A stretch of 64,000 nucleotides of DNA, from assembly GCA_900112915.1 (NCBI GenBank), contig FONK01000003.1, positions 62,001 to 126,000 on the forward strand. Direction: 5' to 3'. The stretch is from Peptostreptococcaceae bacterium pGA-8. Lineage in GTDB: Bacteria > Bacillota > Clostridia > Peptostreptococcales > Anaerovoracaceae. This document shows positions 26,180 through 35,101 of this stretch, in pieces (within the stretch, counting starts at the first letter, position 1; every line of letters starts with the position of its first letter). Position numbers and translations under genes: made by a program. A model generated the notes under the pieces. It worked only from the letters and a program-made list of their open reading frames with translations. It did no database searches and was not told the origin of the DNA.

Positions 26180-26971
26180 ATGGAAAGAAATATTTTGCTG
26201 AAGATTGAATATGATGGTACTGATTTTTCAGGATGGCAAAGACAGCCCGGACGAAGAACCGTCCAAGGGACTCTGGAAGAAGCCCTTTCTAAGGTTTTAG
26301 GGCAGGATATTAAAATTGAAGGTACCAGCAGAACCGATGCAGGTGTTCATGCCTTGGGCCAGAGAGCAATCTTTAAAGGGGAGTTTCCAATTCCTACAGA
26401 AAACATTCAGAAGGCTGTTAACAACATGCTTGCCGGAGGTATGAACAATAAAAATAAACTTCCGGACATCAATATTGCCGGTGTAATGGTTGAAGCTCCG
26501 GATTTTCATCCAAGATTTGATGCAAAAGGTAAGCATTACAGATATATTATTGAAAACAGCAAGACTCCAAATATTTTTAGAAGGAATTACAGATACCAGA
26601 TTAATCAATGGTTAGATACCGATGCCATGAGGGAAGCTGCCAACCAATTCCTCGGTGAGCATGACTTTGCAGCCTTCCAAAGCGCCGGAGGCACACCAAG
26701 AGAATCGACCGTAAGACGAATATATTCTGTTGACATTTATAGACGTGAAAATGACGAAATCATCGTTGACATTATAGGAAACGGTTTTCTTTATAATATG
26801 ATTAGGATAATGGTGGGAACATTAGTTGAGGTGGGACTCGGGAAGAGAGAGCCGATGGAAGTTGATAGAATCCTAAAAAGCCTGGATAGAAGTCGTGCCG
26901 GACATACTGCACCGCCTCAAGGGCTTTACCTAATGGATGTTTACTACGAATTCCCTGAAATGGAGATTTAA
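26180..26971 (+). CDS. truA: tRNA pseudouridine(38-40) synthase
   Basis: Forms pseudouridine in the tRNA anticodon arm. [26 protein letters not shown], the catalytic Asp in [45 protein letters not shown] and [12 protein letters not shown] are all TruA signatures. 263 residues. ATG 26180 follows GGAGGT; the frame extends to a TTG at 26165 without support. Confidence 0.96.
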   Translation: MERNILLKIEYDGTDFSGWQRQPGRRTVQGTLEEALSKVLGQDIKIEGTSRTDAGVHALGQRAIFKGEFPIPTENIQKAVNNMLAGGMNNKNKLPDINIAGVMVEAPDFHPRFDAKGKHYRYIIENSKTPNIFRRNYRYQINQWLDTDAMREAANQFLGEHDFAAFQSAGGTPRESTVRRIYSVDIYRRENDEIIVDIIGNGFLYNMIRIMVGTLVEVGLGKREPMEVDRILKSLDRSRAGHTAPPQGLYLMDVYYEFPEMEI

Positions 26972-26973
26972 TT

Positions 26974-27426
26974 ATGGATAAACGACCAAGCTGGGACAAT
27001 TATTTTATGGACATGGCAAAACTGACATCAACCAGATCCACCTGCTTGAGAAGGCAGGTCGGAGCTGTTATTGTAAAGGACAAGCATATAATTGCTACCG
27101 GTTACAATGGAGCGCCGAGAGGCCTTAAGCATTGCGCTGAAATGGGGGGCTGTCTGAGAGAAAAATTGAATGTGCCTTCAGGACAGCGTCATGAGCTTTG
27201 CAGAGCCCTGCACGCTGAACAGAATGCAATTATTCAAGCTGCTACCCTGGGACAAAGCATTGAAGGCGCCACCATATATGTGACCCATCAACCCTGTGCC
27301 ATCTGTTCAAAAATGATTATTAACGCCGGAATAAACAGAATAGTTGTAGATGAAGGCTACCCCGATGAGATGGCAACTGAAATCCTTGCGGAAGCCGGGC
27401 TTAAGGTTGTTATGCTGGAGAAATAA
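26974..27426 (+). CDS. Deoxycytidylate (dCMP) deaminase
   Basis: Zinc deaminase making dUMP for thymidylate synthesis. 150 residues with HAEQNAI and PCAICSKMI (zinc ligands His, Cys, Cys and the catalytic Glu), plus [14 protein letters not shown] and an inserted Cys-containing loop typical of ComEB-type enzymes. It follows truA by 2 bp and precedes the MATE gene without a gap. Confidence 0.93.
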   Translation: MDKRPSWDNYFMDMAKLTSTRSTCLRRQVGAVIVKDKHIIATGYNGAPRGLKHCAEMGGCLREKLNVPSGQRHELCRALHAEQNAIIQAATLGQSIEGATIYVTHQPCAICSKMIINAGINRIVVDEGYPDEMATEILAEAGLKVVMLEK

Positions 27427-28788
27427 TTGGACAGGACACTTAACAATATAAGGACAGAATCGCTATATAGAAAGCTGATAAGGATTGCCTTGCCCATTTC
27501 GGTGCAAGGCGTTATTTCCGCGACCCTGGGCCTTGTGGACAACATTATGGTCGGAGCCCTTGGAGAAACTGCATTGGCAGCTGTAGGAATCGCTCTTCAG
27601 GTGTTCTTTGTGCATTATTTGATATTATTCGGATTTACCAGTGGATGTGCAACCTTTGTTGCGCAGTTTTTCGGTGCTGATGACGAGCCCAACATACGTA
27701 AGACCGTAGGCTTTGCTATGACAGCTGCAATGGCTGTGGGGCTTGTCTTTTTTGTTGCAGTAACAGTATTTCCGGAGCAAATAATCAGGTTCTATTCCAA
27801 TGACAAAGCAATCATACCTGACGCGATTAATTACATGCGAATCGGTTCCATTACCATGATTTTTCTGGCTATAACGATACCCTTCGAATCAGCCCTTAAA
27901 GCCACTCAGCAAACGAAGATTCCTCTTGTGGCATCTGCAATTGCTTTTTCCATGAACACCTTGCTCAATTATATTTTTATATTCGGTAAATTCGGACTTC
28001 CTGAGATGGGCGTTTCAGGAGCTGCTTTGGCAACTGTTTTTTCACGGTTCATAGAAATGACAATCATTATTATGGCTATAAGGCGGGGAAATTCATTAAA
28101 AGGGAAATTAACGGATTACTTTGGCTGGTCAAAGGATTTCGTAAAGAGAGTCATGAGGAATGCAAGAGTTACCACAATGAATGAATTGCTCTGGTCTCTT
28201 GGACAAACGGTATATGTATCGGCATATGCCAGAATTGGAATTACCGCTTATGCGGCATATCAGGCAGCAACAAATATAAACAGCATATTTTATTTTGCGG
28301 CCTTTAGCATAGGCGATGCGGCATTAATTTTGATTGGACAGTATTTAGGCGAAGGAAAGCTGTCTGAAAGCTATGATTTGGCAAAAAAGCTGCTTAAAAT
28401 CTCTTTTGTAGTGGGAATATTAGCAGGACTTCTGGTTTTATCATCCCTGCCGGTGTTGAAGCTGTATTCATTTACGCCTTTGGGATTAAGCTATGGCAGA
28501 AAGCTGCTCATGATCTTTGCCGGCACAATGGTTATGAATTTGTTGAATTCGACCCTTGTTGTCGGAGTTCTTAGAGCCGGTGGCGACACCTTCTATGCCA
28601 TGGTCGCAGAGTGCAGCTCGGTGTGGTTCATAGGCGTGCCGATTGCTTTTATTGCGGCTCTGTGGCTACAGGTGCCTATTTACATCGCAGTCTTAATGAT
28701 GCAGCTTTCTGAGATATTTAAGCTTTGCCTTCTAATATACAGATTTATATCCAAAAAATGGATTAAAAATGTGATTGAAGGGTTGTAA
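27427..28788 (+). CDS. MATE-family multidrug/metabolite exporter
   Basis: 453 residues with twelve predicted helices. PISVQGVISATLGLVDNIMVGALGETALAAVG at the N-terminus is the typical MATE half-signature, with an equivalent second half (NELLWSLGQTVYVSAYARIG). The start is TTG directly after the dCMP deaminase stop, with GGAG 7 bases upstream. The substrate is not predictable. It ends the long plus-strand operon. Confidence 0.9.
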   Translation: MDRTLNNIRTESLYRKLIRIALPISVQGVISATLGLVDNIMVGALGETALAAVGIALQVFFVHYLILFGFTSGCATFVAQFFGADDEPNIRKTVGFAMTAAMAVGLVFFVAVTVFPEQIIRFYSNDKAIIPDAINYMRIGSITMIFLAITIPFESALKATQQTKIPLVASAIAFSMNTLLNYIFIFGKFGLPEMGVSGAALATVFSRFIEMTIIIMAIRRGNSLKGKLTDYFGWSKDFVKRVMRNARVTTMNELLWSLGQTVYVSAYARIGITAYAAYQAATNINSIFYFAAFSIGDAALILIGQYLGEGKLSESYDLAKKLLKISFVVGILAGLLVLSSLPVLKLYSFTPLGLSYGRKLLMIFAGTMVMNLLNSTLVVGVLRAGGDTFYAMVAECSSVWFIGVPIAFIAALWLQVPIYIAVLMMQLSEIFKLCLLIYRFISKKWIKNVIEGL

Positions 28789-28814
28789 TTCGATAGCCCT
28801 ATGCTATATGAATT

Positions 28815-29717
28815 CTATAGATTAATGTTGCCTTCGGCGAGAATTACTCCACTGCCGCCTACCTTGATAAGAGGCAGGGAATCAGCATTTTCATTGAAAT
28901 AAGTAAAAATTTTAGACGGACGAAGCATCTTTTCTCCTTGGATGATAAGAGATGAATCCCCGTCTTTTATTATATTATTAAGATATAGATAGTAGGTTAA
29001 AGCGCCGTTTGATGTACCGGTTGCAGCTTCCTCATCTATTCCGTATAAAGGTGCGAAATTTCTGCAATAGGCCATGGGAGCTTGGGAATCAATCTCCTTG
29101 GAACCCTTTTCCTCATTGCTGCCCAAGGTGAAAGCATGAACTCCTGTAACAGAGAGGCTCTCAGAAAGATGAGAAAGAGCCGCCATATCAGGCTTCAATG
29201 CATCTAAAGCAGCCCTATCCTTTACAGGCATTATAATATCAGGAAGTCCTGTTGAAATAAGCCTTGGGAGCATGGTTACACCTTCAGCACTTCCTCCCAT
29301 TACCCTGTATAATTTCTCAAAGTCCTCTTGCTTATCAATTATCCCCATATCCACAGGAGCTGCCATATCCATCATGACATTGCCGTCAATGAGTTGGATA
29401 TTTAAGGTTCCGGCCTTAGTTATGTTCGTATATGTATTTCCATCTTTTACAAGACCTGCAGCTTTTAGGCACACAAAGGAGCCAATGGTCGCATGACCAC
29501 AGAGGTCCACCTCATCAGCGGGGGTGAAGTATCTGATATTGAAGGTGATTTCGTCAAGCCGCTTAATAAAAGCCGTTTCGGAATATCTGAGCTCGGCAGC
29601 TGTTTTTCTCATAACCTCATCGGAAGGAAAATCCTTGCCCTCATCTAATATTACAACTCCTGCAGGATTTCCACCGAATAGACTTTCTGTAAACGCATCT
29701 ACAATGTAAAATTTCAT
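28815..29717 (-). CDS. PhzF-family epimerase/isomerase
   Basis: 300 residues. MKFYIVDAFTESLFGGNPAGVV, SETAFIKRL, FTPADEVDLCGHATIG and EEAATGTSNGALTYYL match the PhzF/diaminopimelate-epimerase-like fold, with the catalytic Glu in SETAF. The physiological reaction of non-phenazine members is mostly unknown. ATG 29717 is preceded by GAGGAGA; the longer frame is not supported. Confidence 0.9.
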   Translation of the reverse strand: MKFYIVDAFTESLFGGNPAGVVILDEGKDFPSDEVMRKTAAELRYSETAFIKRLDEITFNIRYFTPADEVDLCGHATIGSFVCLKAAGLVKDGNTYTNITKAGTLNIQLIDGNVMMDMAAPVDMGIIDKQEDFEKLYRVMGGSAEGVTMLPRLISTGLPDIIMPVKDRAALDALKPDMAALSHLSESLSVTGVHAFTLGSNEEKGSKEIDSQAPMAYCRNFAPLYGIDEEAATGTSNGALTYYLYLNNIIKDGDSSLIIQGEKMLRPSKIFTYFNENADSLPLIKVGGSGVILAEGNINL

Positions 29718-29820
29718 AAGATATCTCCTCATATTTCTAATTTTCAAGATAAACTTAACATAAGCCGTAATACTCATTTATCTTTAACATCTGACTAAAT
29801 TATAGTGCTTTTTTCTTGCT

Positions 29821-29848
29821 ATGACAATAAATAATAGAATTGTATAAT
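29821..29848 (+). promoter_or_regulatory. Probable promoter for the lipoprotein gene
   Basis: ATGACA (29821-29826), 16-bp spacer, perfect TATAAT (29843-29848), 55 bases before the ATG at 29904. Confidence 0.45.
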
Positions 29849-29903
29849 GAAATTGTATGTGGTAAAGTGGTAGCATAGAAAAATATAACTGAAAGGATGA
29901 ACA

Positions 29904-30797
29904 ATGAAGAAGAATAATTCTGCAAATTTATTGAAAAGGCTCACGGCATTCATGCTCATTATGGCTGTTGTCTTCACTTTAACCGGTTGTGGAGATTTAA
30001 AAAGCAAAAGAGACGCTGTCGCAAAAAATATGTACGAAAAAATTGAAAATCCGGGGATTGGAGCTATCGGAGGCGACTGGGCCGTATTCGACATTAAGCA
30101 CAGCGGTATAGAAGTAGATGACGGCTATTTTGACGCATACTATGATTCTGTAAGGGCAGCCTTAAAGGTAGGAGAAGGTGTTTTAGATGCTAAAAACTAT
30201 ACTACCTATGCCCGTGTAGGAAGAGCAGTCAGAGCCATCGGCAAGGATCCGACAAATATTGATGGCCATAATTTAATTGAGAAGCTGGATAATTACGAAA
30301 AAATAGTAAGTCAGGGCATTCATGCCCCTATGCATGCTCTTATAACAGCAAATTACTGCGGATATAAGCTGGAAAATGAAGAAAAATATAAGGCAATGGT
30401 AATAGAGGAGCTGATAAATGAAGGTGATATTGGCGGAGACCCGGCAGAGGCTGATTACCTTGGTATGGGACTGTCCGCCCTCGGAGCATATAAGGACGAA
30501 CCGGAAGTTAGAAAAGCAGTGGAAAAAGTATTAGAAAGACTTGGGGAAATGCAGAAGGAGGATGGCGGCTTCGGCAACTGTGAAGCAACGGCGCAGGTTA
30601 TTCTTGGGCTATGCTCCCAAAATATAGATCCGACAAAAAATATGCTGCATAAAAAGAGCAAAAAGTCTTGCCTTGACGGTCTGATGGAATACGAAGTCGG
30701 TTCCGCCTTTTGCCATGACCTCGGTCAAGGGGAAAATGAAATGGCTACAGAACAGGCTCTAATGGCTCTGAACCTATACTTATCAACTTTTGTATGA
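29904..30797 (+). CDS. Lipoprotein with prenyltransferase/squalene-cyclase-like repeats
   Basis: 297 residues. A signal peptide ends in lipobox LTGC (Cys about residue 29), so the protein is anchored outside. The rest is helical with alpha/alpha-toroid repeats: LIEKLDNYEKIVSQGIHAPMHALITANY, ADYLGMGLSALGAY and EDGGFGNCEATAQVILGLCSQ, as in prenyltransferase/squalene-oxidase repeat proteins. The cyclase DxDD motif is absent, so a binding role (as in transcobalamin-like modules) is more likely than catalysis. It is monocistronic, upstream of the SPFH gene. Confidence 0.75.
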   Translation: MKKNNSANLLKRLTAFMLIMAVVFTLTGCGDLKSKRDAVAKNMYEKIENPGIGAIGGDWAVFDIKHSGIEVDDGYFDAYYDSVRAALKVGEGVLDAKNYTTYARVGRAVRAIGKDPTNIDGHNLIEKLDNYEKIVSQGIHAPMHALITANYCGYKLENEEKYKAMVIEELINEGDIGGDPAEADYLGMGLSALGAYKDEPEVRKAVEKVLERLGEMQKEDGGFGNCEATAQVILGLCSQNIDPTKNMLHKKSKKSCLDGLMEYEVGSAFCHDLGQGENEMATEQALMALNLYLSTFV

Positions 30798-30899
30798 AAA
30801 TTTAAAAAAATATAAACAAATGGTAGTTTTCTATATTTGGATAAAGTGTTATAATCATCTATATGGAAGAATGTTTTGCTTAAAGAAAGGAGACCATCA

Positions 30900-32276
30900 A
30901 TGGGATTTATTCAAGCCTTTAAGGGCGCAATAGGCGGAACCCTAGCTGATCAATGGAAAGATTTTTATGTACCTCAACCGGGAGTACCTGCAACTGCAGC
31001 TGTTTTTCCTGCAGTACCACAAGGAACAAATAACGGGAGAGGTGAGAACACTAAAGGCAACGCAAACATCATTACTAACGGAAGTAAAATTGTAGTTCCT
31101 GAGGGAACAGCTCTTGTCACAATGCAGGATGGAGCGATTACAGGCTTCATTGCTGAACCTGGCGGATTCACTTTTACTTCGGATGATGTAAATTCACAAT
31201 CTATTTTTGCAGGAGATGATATTATTCAGACTGCAATTCATTCAACATGGGAGAAGGTTAAGTTCGGCGGGATGCCGGGAGCACAGCAGCTGGCATTCTA
31301 TGTTAACTTAAAGGAAATTCCAAACAACAGATTTGGAACCCAGTCAGAGATTTATTGGGATGATGCCTTCTTCGGAACTCAGGTAGGAGCAGTTACAAGA
31401 GGAACTTATACCTTAAAAATAGTAGATCCTCTACTATTTATCAAGAACTTTGTTCCGGCTAAGTATTTAATTGCAGATGCGCCTGTCTTCGACTTTGGAG
31501 ATATGGACAATGATGCGGGAGCGCAGCTTTTCAATGAAGTGGTAGGCTCTCTGTCCGCCGCATTCTCCAACTATACGAATGACCCGACCAAGGGAAACAG
31601 AATGAGTAAGATTCAGGGAGACCAGATAGGCTTTGCCAAGGCTCTCGGTCAGGCAGCAGATGAAGGCTATCAGTGGAGAACGGATCGTGGTCTTGAAATT
31701 GTTAAGACTGCTATTTTGGCAATCGAATACGATGAAGATACCAAGGCAATGATGAAGGATGTTAAGAGAGCGGATGCTCTTTCAGGAGCTCGTGGCAATT
31801 CCTTCATGCAGCAGTCAGTTGCTCGTGGAATGCAAGCAGCCGGTGAAAACGGTGGTGGAGCTAACATGGCATTCATGGGAATGGGCATGGGAGTTGCAGG
31901 TAATATGATGGGAGGTATGCAGCAGCCTAATGTCCAAGGTTCATATAACCCAGGATTCGGACAGCAGCCTCAGCAACCTCAGCAGCCATACGGTCAGCAG
32001 CCTCAGCAGCCATACGGTCAGCAGCCTCAGCAGCCATATGGTCAGCAGCCTCAGCAACCGTATGATCAGCAGCCTGCTCAGCCACAGACCCAGGTTGCAC
32101 CTGAAATGCCTCAGGAAGCGGCAGCACCTGTACAGCCTGCAGCTGAACCTACACAAGCTGCACCTCAAGGTCAGGATGTTACAGCTAAGCTGATTGAAAT
32201 GAAAAAGCTTGTAGATGCAGGAGTTCTTTCTCAAGAAGAATTTGATAAGATAAAATTCCAGTTATTAGGATTTTAA
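30900..32276 (+). CDS. SPFH-domain protein (YdjI-like) with Gln/Pro repeats and SHOCT tail
   Basis: 458 residues. The N-terminal about 300 residues form a virion-core-type SPFH domain (KIVVPEGTALVTMQDGAITG, EIYWDDAFFGTQVGAVTRGTYTLKI). A Gly/Met stretch and a Gln-Pro-Gln-Pro-Tyr-Gly repeat (about 354-395) link it to a C-terminal SHOCT-like helix hairpin (LIEMKKLVDAGVLSQEEFDKIK). AAAGGAG precedes the ATG. In Bacillus the homologue lies beside pspA and a zinc-ribbon gene in a membrane-stress operon; here the zinc-ribbon gene follows and pspA is absent. Confidence 0.85.
   Translation: MGFIQAFKGAIGGTLADQWKDFYVPQPGVPATAAVFPAVPQGTNNGRGENTKGNANIITNGSKIVVPEGTALVTMQDGAITGFIAEPGGFTFTSDDVNSQSIFAGDDIIQTAIHSTWEKVKFGGMPGAQQLAFYVNLKEIPNNRFGTQSEIYWDDAFFGTQVGAVTRGTYTLKIVDPLLFIKNFVPAKYLIADAPVFDFGDMDNDAGAQLFNEVVGSLSAAFSNYTNDPTKGNRMSKIQGDQIGFAKALGQAADEGYQWRTDRGLEIVKTAILAIEYDEDTKAMMKDVKRADALSGARGNSFMQQSVARGMQAAGENGGGANMAFMGMGMGVAGNMMGGMQQPNVQGSYNPGFGQQPQQPQQPYGQQPQQPYGQQPQQPYGQQPQQPYDQQPAQPQTQVAPEMPQEAAAPVQPAAEPTQAAPQGQDVTAKLIEMKKLVDAGVLSQEEFDKIKFQLLGF
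31962..32081 (+). repeat. In-gene 24-bp minisatellite
   Basis: Units of 24 bp start at 31986, 32010, 32034 and 32058, each encoding Pro-Tyr-Gly-Gln-Gln-Pro-Gln-Gln or a one- to two-residue variant, preceded by partial units from 31962. The array is in frame, so slippage changes linker length without breaking the gene. Confidence 0.85.
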
Positions 32277-32302
32277 TTTTATAGAAGGGGCCGGTAATCG
32301 TA

Positions 32303-33886
32303 ATGGCAGAAAAGACTCAAGCAGCGCCGAATCCGAAAGAAATCTTAGAGGAAGCTCTAATGAACGGTGGAGACGCTGAAAATTTAAATGAAACTGTGAT
32401 TGTGGACACCTCAGATGGAGCTGTTGACGGACAAGAAAAGTGTCCATTGTGCGGTGCCACGGATATATCCCTTAATGTAAATACAGGAAAGCTGAGATGC
32501 AACTTCTGTAGACATGAGTTTGAACCGAAGAAGATTAAGGGAATGGAAGAAGATTTGTCCAGCCTGAAGGGAAAGATAGTAGGTTCAGGTGCCCAAGACA
32601 TTATTGCCGATACTAAGGATATGGTAACCCTTAAGTGTCAGAGCTGCGGTGCGGAGGTTGTAATTGATACGGCGGCAGCAGCTCAGGCAAGGTGCCACTG
32701 GTGTAGAAATACTTTGTCCTTGAATCAGCAGATACCAAATGGTGCAATTCCGGATGTGGTTCTTCCATTTAAGATAAAGAAAGATGATGCCAAGTCGGAA
32801 ATAGAAAAATTTGTCGGCAGCAGAAAGTTTTTTGCACATCCTAAATTCAAGAAGGAGTTTACCACAGATAATATTATGGGGGTTTACTTCCCATATATGC
32901 TGGTCGATGTAAAGGGTCACGCTACTCTGGAGGGTGTTGGAGAACACGAGAAAAGGCGCTATGAAGTAGGCAGCGGTGATGACAAAGAAACCAGATATGA
33001 TGTAGATGTTTATGAGGTTAGCAGAAAATTTGATATAACAATCAAAGAGCTTTCTATAGAGTCCAGCTCGGATAGGCTGAACACAGCTGACAAAGAGAAA
33101 ACAAACAACATTATAAATTCCATAATGCCATTTGATACTGAAAATTGTGTCAAGTGGAATGCCAACTATATCAAGGGCTATACTTCAGAACGTAGAGATA
33201 CCAATGTTGAGCAGCTTGAGAACCTGGTTATGGCACAGTCACGAGATGTTGCCAAATTTAAGGTTAACGATACATTGACTAAATTCGACAGAGGAGTTAG
33301 ATGGGATACAAACAGATTGGATGTTGAGGGGCAGCAGTGGAAGGCGGCTTACTTACCGGTTTGGCTGTACAGCTATCAGCAAAAGAAGGGGGACAAGGGC
33401 TTGCTTCACTACATTGCAGTTAATGCAAGAACCAAAGAAACTATGGGAAGTGTTCCTATTCATATGCCGAAACTGTTTGGCATCTCAGCTATAATTGAGA
33501 TTATAGGTCTGATGATAATGCTCTTTGTTGATTTTGGTGAGGACTTTGATTACGAGTGGGCATTCCTGCTGCCGGGTATACTCTTCTTCGCAGCGATTTA
33601 TATGAGATATAGAAATTCCAATGCTCGACATACCTATGAAGATGAAACTGAAGCAAAGATTGAAAATCTCATATCCGATGAACGGTATATTAAGACCAAT
33701 AAAGGCGTAAGCGAATCATCAATGGTTGGTGCTAATAACAGATCCTTGGAAGGCAGCAACAGTAATGGGATAATCGGAGATTCAATTAATAATGTGAATT
33801 TGAGTACGGATGTCCTTGATGCTCTTGGAGACGATAGTGCAGTTTCAGATTTTCTGAAGAGCAGCATTAAGAAATTCTCCAAATAA
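32303..33886 (+). CDS. TFIIB-type zinc-ribbon protein with C-terminal membrane helices (YdjG-like)
   Basis: 527 residues. Two zinc ribbons: CPLCGATD...CNFC (about residues 47-75) and CQSCGAEV...CHWC (about 110-140). A long soluble region follows, then two helices near 385-440 (IIEIIGLMIMLFVDF and FLLPGILFFAAIYM) and a polar tail. It follows the SPFH gene by 26 bp. The pairing matches the Bacillus ydj membrane-stress cluster, so a joint membrane role is inferred. A strong terminator follows. Confidence 0.82.
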   Translation: MAEKTQAAPNPKEILEEALMNGGDAENLNETVIVDTSDGAVDGQEKCPLCGATDISLNVNTGKLRCNFCRHEFEPKKIKGMEEDLSSLKGKIVGSGAQDIIADTKDMVTLKCQSCGAEVVIDTAAAAQARCHWCRNTLSLNQQIPNGAIPDVVLPFKIKKDDAKSEIEKFVGSRKFFAHPKFKKEFTTDNIMGVYFPYMLVDVKGHATLEGVGEHEKRRYEVGSGDDKETRYDVDVYEVSRKFDITIKELSIESSSDRLNTADKEKTNNIINSIMPFDTENCVKWNANYIKGYTSERRDTNVEQLENLVMAQSRDVAKFKVNDTLTKFDRGVRWDTNRLDVEGQQWKAAYLPVWLYSYQQKKGDKGLLHYIAVNARTKETMGSVPIHMPKLFGISAIIEIIGLMIMLFVDFGEDFDYEWAFLLPGILFFAAIYMRYRNSNARHTYEDETEAKIENLISDERYIKTNKGVSESSMVGANNRSLEGSNSNGIIGDSINNVNLSTDVLDALGDDSAVSDFLKSSIKKFSK

Positions 33887-33955
33887 TACTATTAGGAAAA
33901 GTCGATAATAACTCCTTGTTATCGTTCTTTCATAACAACATTATATTTTCTGAGT

Positions 33956-34008
33956 AAGCCGAGATGCCGAAATCCTCTGAGTGGGAGGTTTCGGCATCTT
34001 GGCTTTTT
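33956..34008 (+). terminator. Strong terminator after the SPFH/zinc-ribbon operon
   Basis: A long stem (AAGCCGAGATGCCGAAA with TTTCGGCATCTTGGCTT; one G-T pair) closed by a short loop and followed by a run of T. Confidence 0.8.
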
Positions 34009-34042
34009 GATGAAAAATATAGATGAAATTTTAATGTCAGCC

Positions 34043-34969
34043 TTAATCAGAAAGCATCTCTTTGGAATAGGAATTTATATACTTATTATGCATCAGGTTA
34101 CAATCCTCTATGGATATCGGCATCTCACCGGACTGCTGAGCAACCACAGCACCCAAACAGTTTTTGTACACTACAAGAGCAGCTGCTTGTATTTCCTCAA
34201 TATCGGTATTTGAGAAATAAAATGAGCTGTTATCAATTTCAACTTCGGAACCGAAAATCTGTGAAAAGTCATCAATGTATGCCGGAAGCAACTGTTTTGA
34301 GAACAAGTCCACAATAGGGGATTTAACTTTTATCCATTTATCTTTTGACACATGAATTTGTTCTGTAGAAAAGTCAATGCTTCCATCGGTAATGCCTGTA
34401 GGCAAATAGTCGGCTAAAAATGCAGCACGACATTCTCTTTCCAATTTCATGGACAGCTCCATTGCTGACCGATAATCATTCCCGAGAATTACCGTTCCAT
34501 GGCCGTGCATCAGAATAACATCCGTATCTGTAGCAATCTTATTCCCTACATAATTCGCCAACTCATCAGTGCCGGGCAAGGCGTATTTTGCAGTAGGGTA
34601 GCCGGAAGAGGCTTCACCTGCCAAGGACATGGCGGATGCAAAGGGCTGGTGAGTGTGGATAATAAAGTTGATGTCGGACCTCTTCTGATAAATTATACTG
34701 TGGAGCTTTTTTTCCGAGGATGGTTTTAAAACCTTGCAGTTTAGAAATTCTAAGCTTTTACAGTCTGCGTTGAGAAGGCATAAATCCTCCGGTTGAAGAT
34801 TTTCATAGGCCTTGCCGCTTGGCGTGATAATAAAATTATTTGATAAAGGCAGTCGACAGCTTATGTTTCCCCATGTTCGTGCTACCAGATTATTTTTTAT
34901 CAGAAATTTTCCGGCTTCAATAACCATATTTGAAAGCTCAATTTGCTTTTCAAGTAAAGATTTTGTCAT
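34043..34969 (-). CDS. Class II (zinc) aldolase of the fuculose/ribulose-phosphate type
   Basis: 308 residues. The aldolase II core (about 1-200) has WGNISCRL, ITPSGKAYENL, catalytic Glu region SSEKKLH, zinc ligands in HTHQP and HGHG, and a third His position towards RECRAAF. About 100 further residues extend the C-terminus. It is divergent from mtnA (132-bp shared upstream region). That pairing suggests a 5-methylthio- or 5-deoxy-ribulose-1-phosphate aldolase giving DHAP, as in the DHAP-shunt salvage of 5'-deoxynucleosides; this is inferred from context. L-fuculose-phosphate aldolase is the alternative. Confidence 0.8.
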   Translation of the reverse strand: MTKSLLEKQIELSNMVIEAGKFLIKNNLVARTWGNISCRLPLSNNFIITPSGKAYENLQPEDLCLLNADCKSLEFLNCKVLKPSSEKKLHSIIYQKRSDINFIIHTHQPFASAMSLAGEASSGYPTAKYALPGTDELANYVGNKIATDTDVILMHGHGTVILGNDYRSAMELSMKLERECRAAFLADYLPTGITDGSIDFSTEQIHVSKDKWIKVKSPIVDLFSKQLLPAYIDDFSQIFGSEVEIDNSSFYFSNTDIEEIQAAALVVYKNCLGAVVAQQSGEMPISIEDCNLMHNKYINSYSKEMLSD

Positions 34970-35034
34970 TTGATTTTCCTCCCCTATTGTTTATAGTAAC
35001 ATTATGCCATTTTACCATAGTACCGGGCAAGGTA

Positions 35035-35063
35035 TTGCCTAAAAAAGTTAAATAATATATAAT
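35035..35063 (+). promoter_or_regulatory. Promoter for the mtnA operon
   Basis: TTGCCT (35035-35040), 17-bp spacer, perfect TATAAT (35058-35063), 38 bases before the mtnA start. Confidence 0.65.
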
Positions 35064-35101
35064 AAAAACTCAATATTACTAATGAAATTGAGGAAAACCT
35101 T

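Noticed and set aside
31927-32234. Several open frames on both strands over the Gln/Pro repeat
   Set aside because: They arise because the 24-bp repeat is open in other frames; the low-complexity translations lack start signals and the plus-strand SPFH frame is clearly the real gene.
34007-34213. Plus-strand frame opposite the end of the class II aldolase gene
   Set aside because: Shadow of the aldolase gene; no Shine-Dalgarno, and it starts inside the upstream terminator's T-run.
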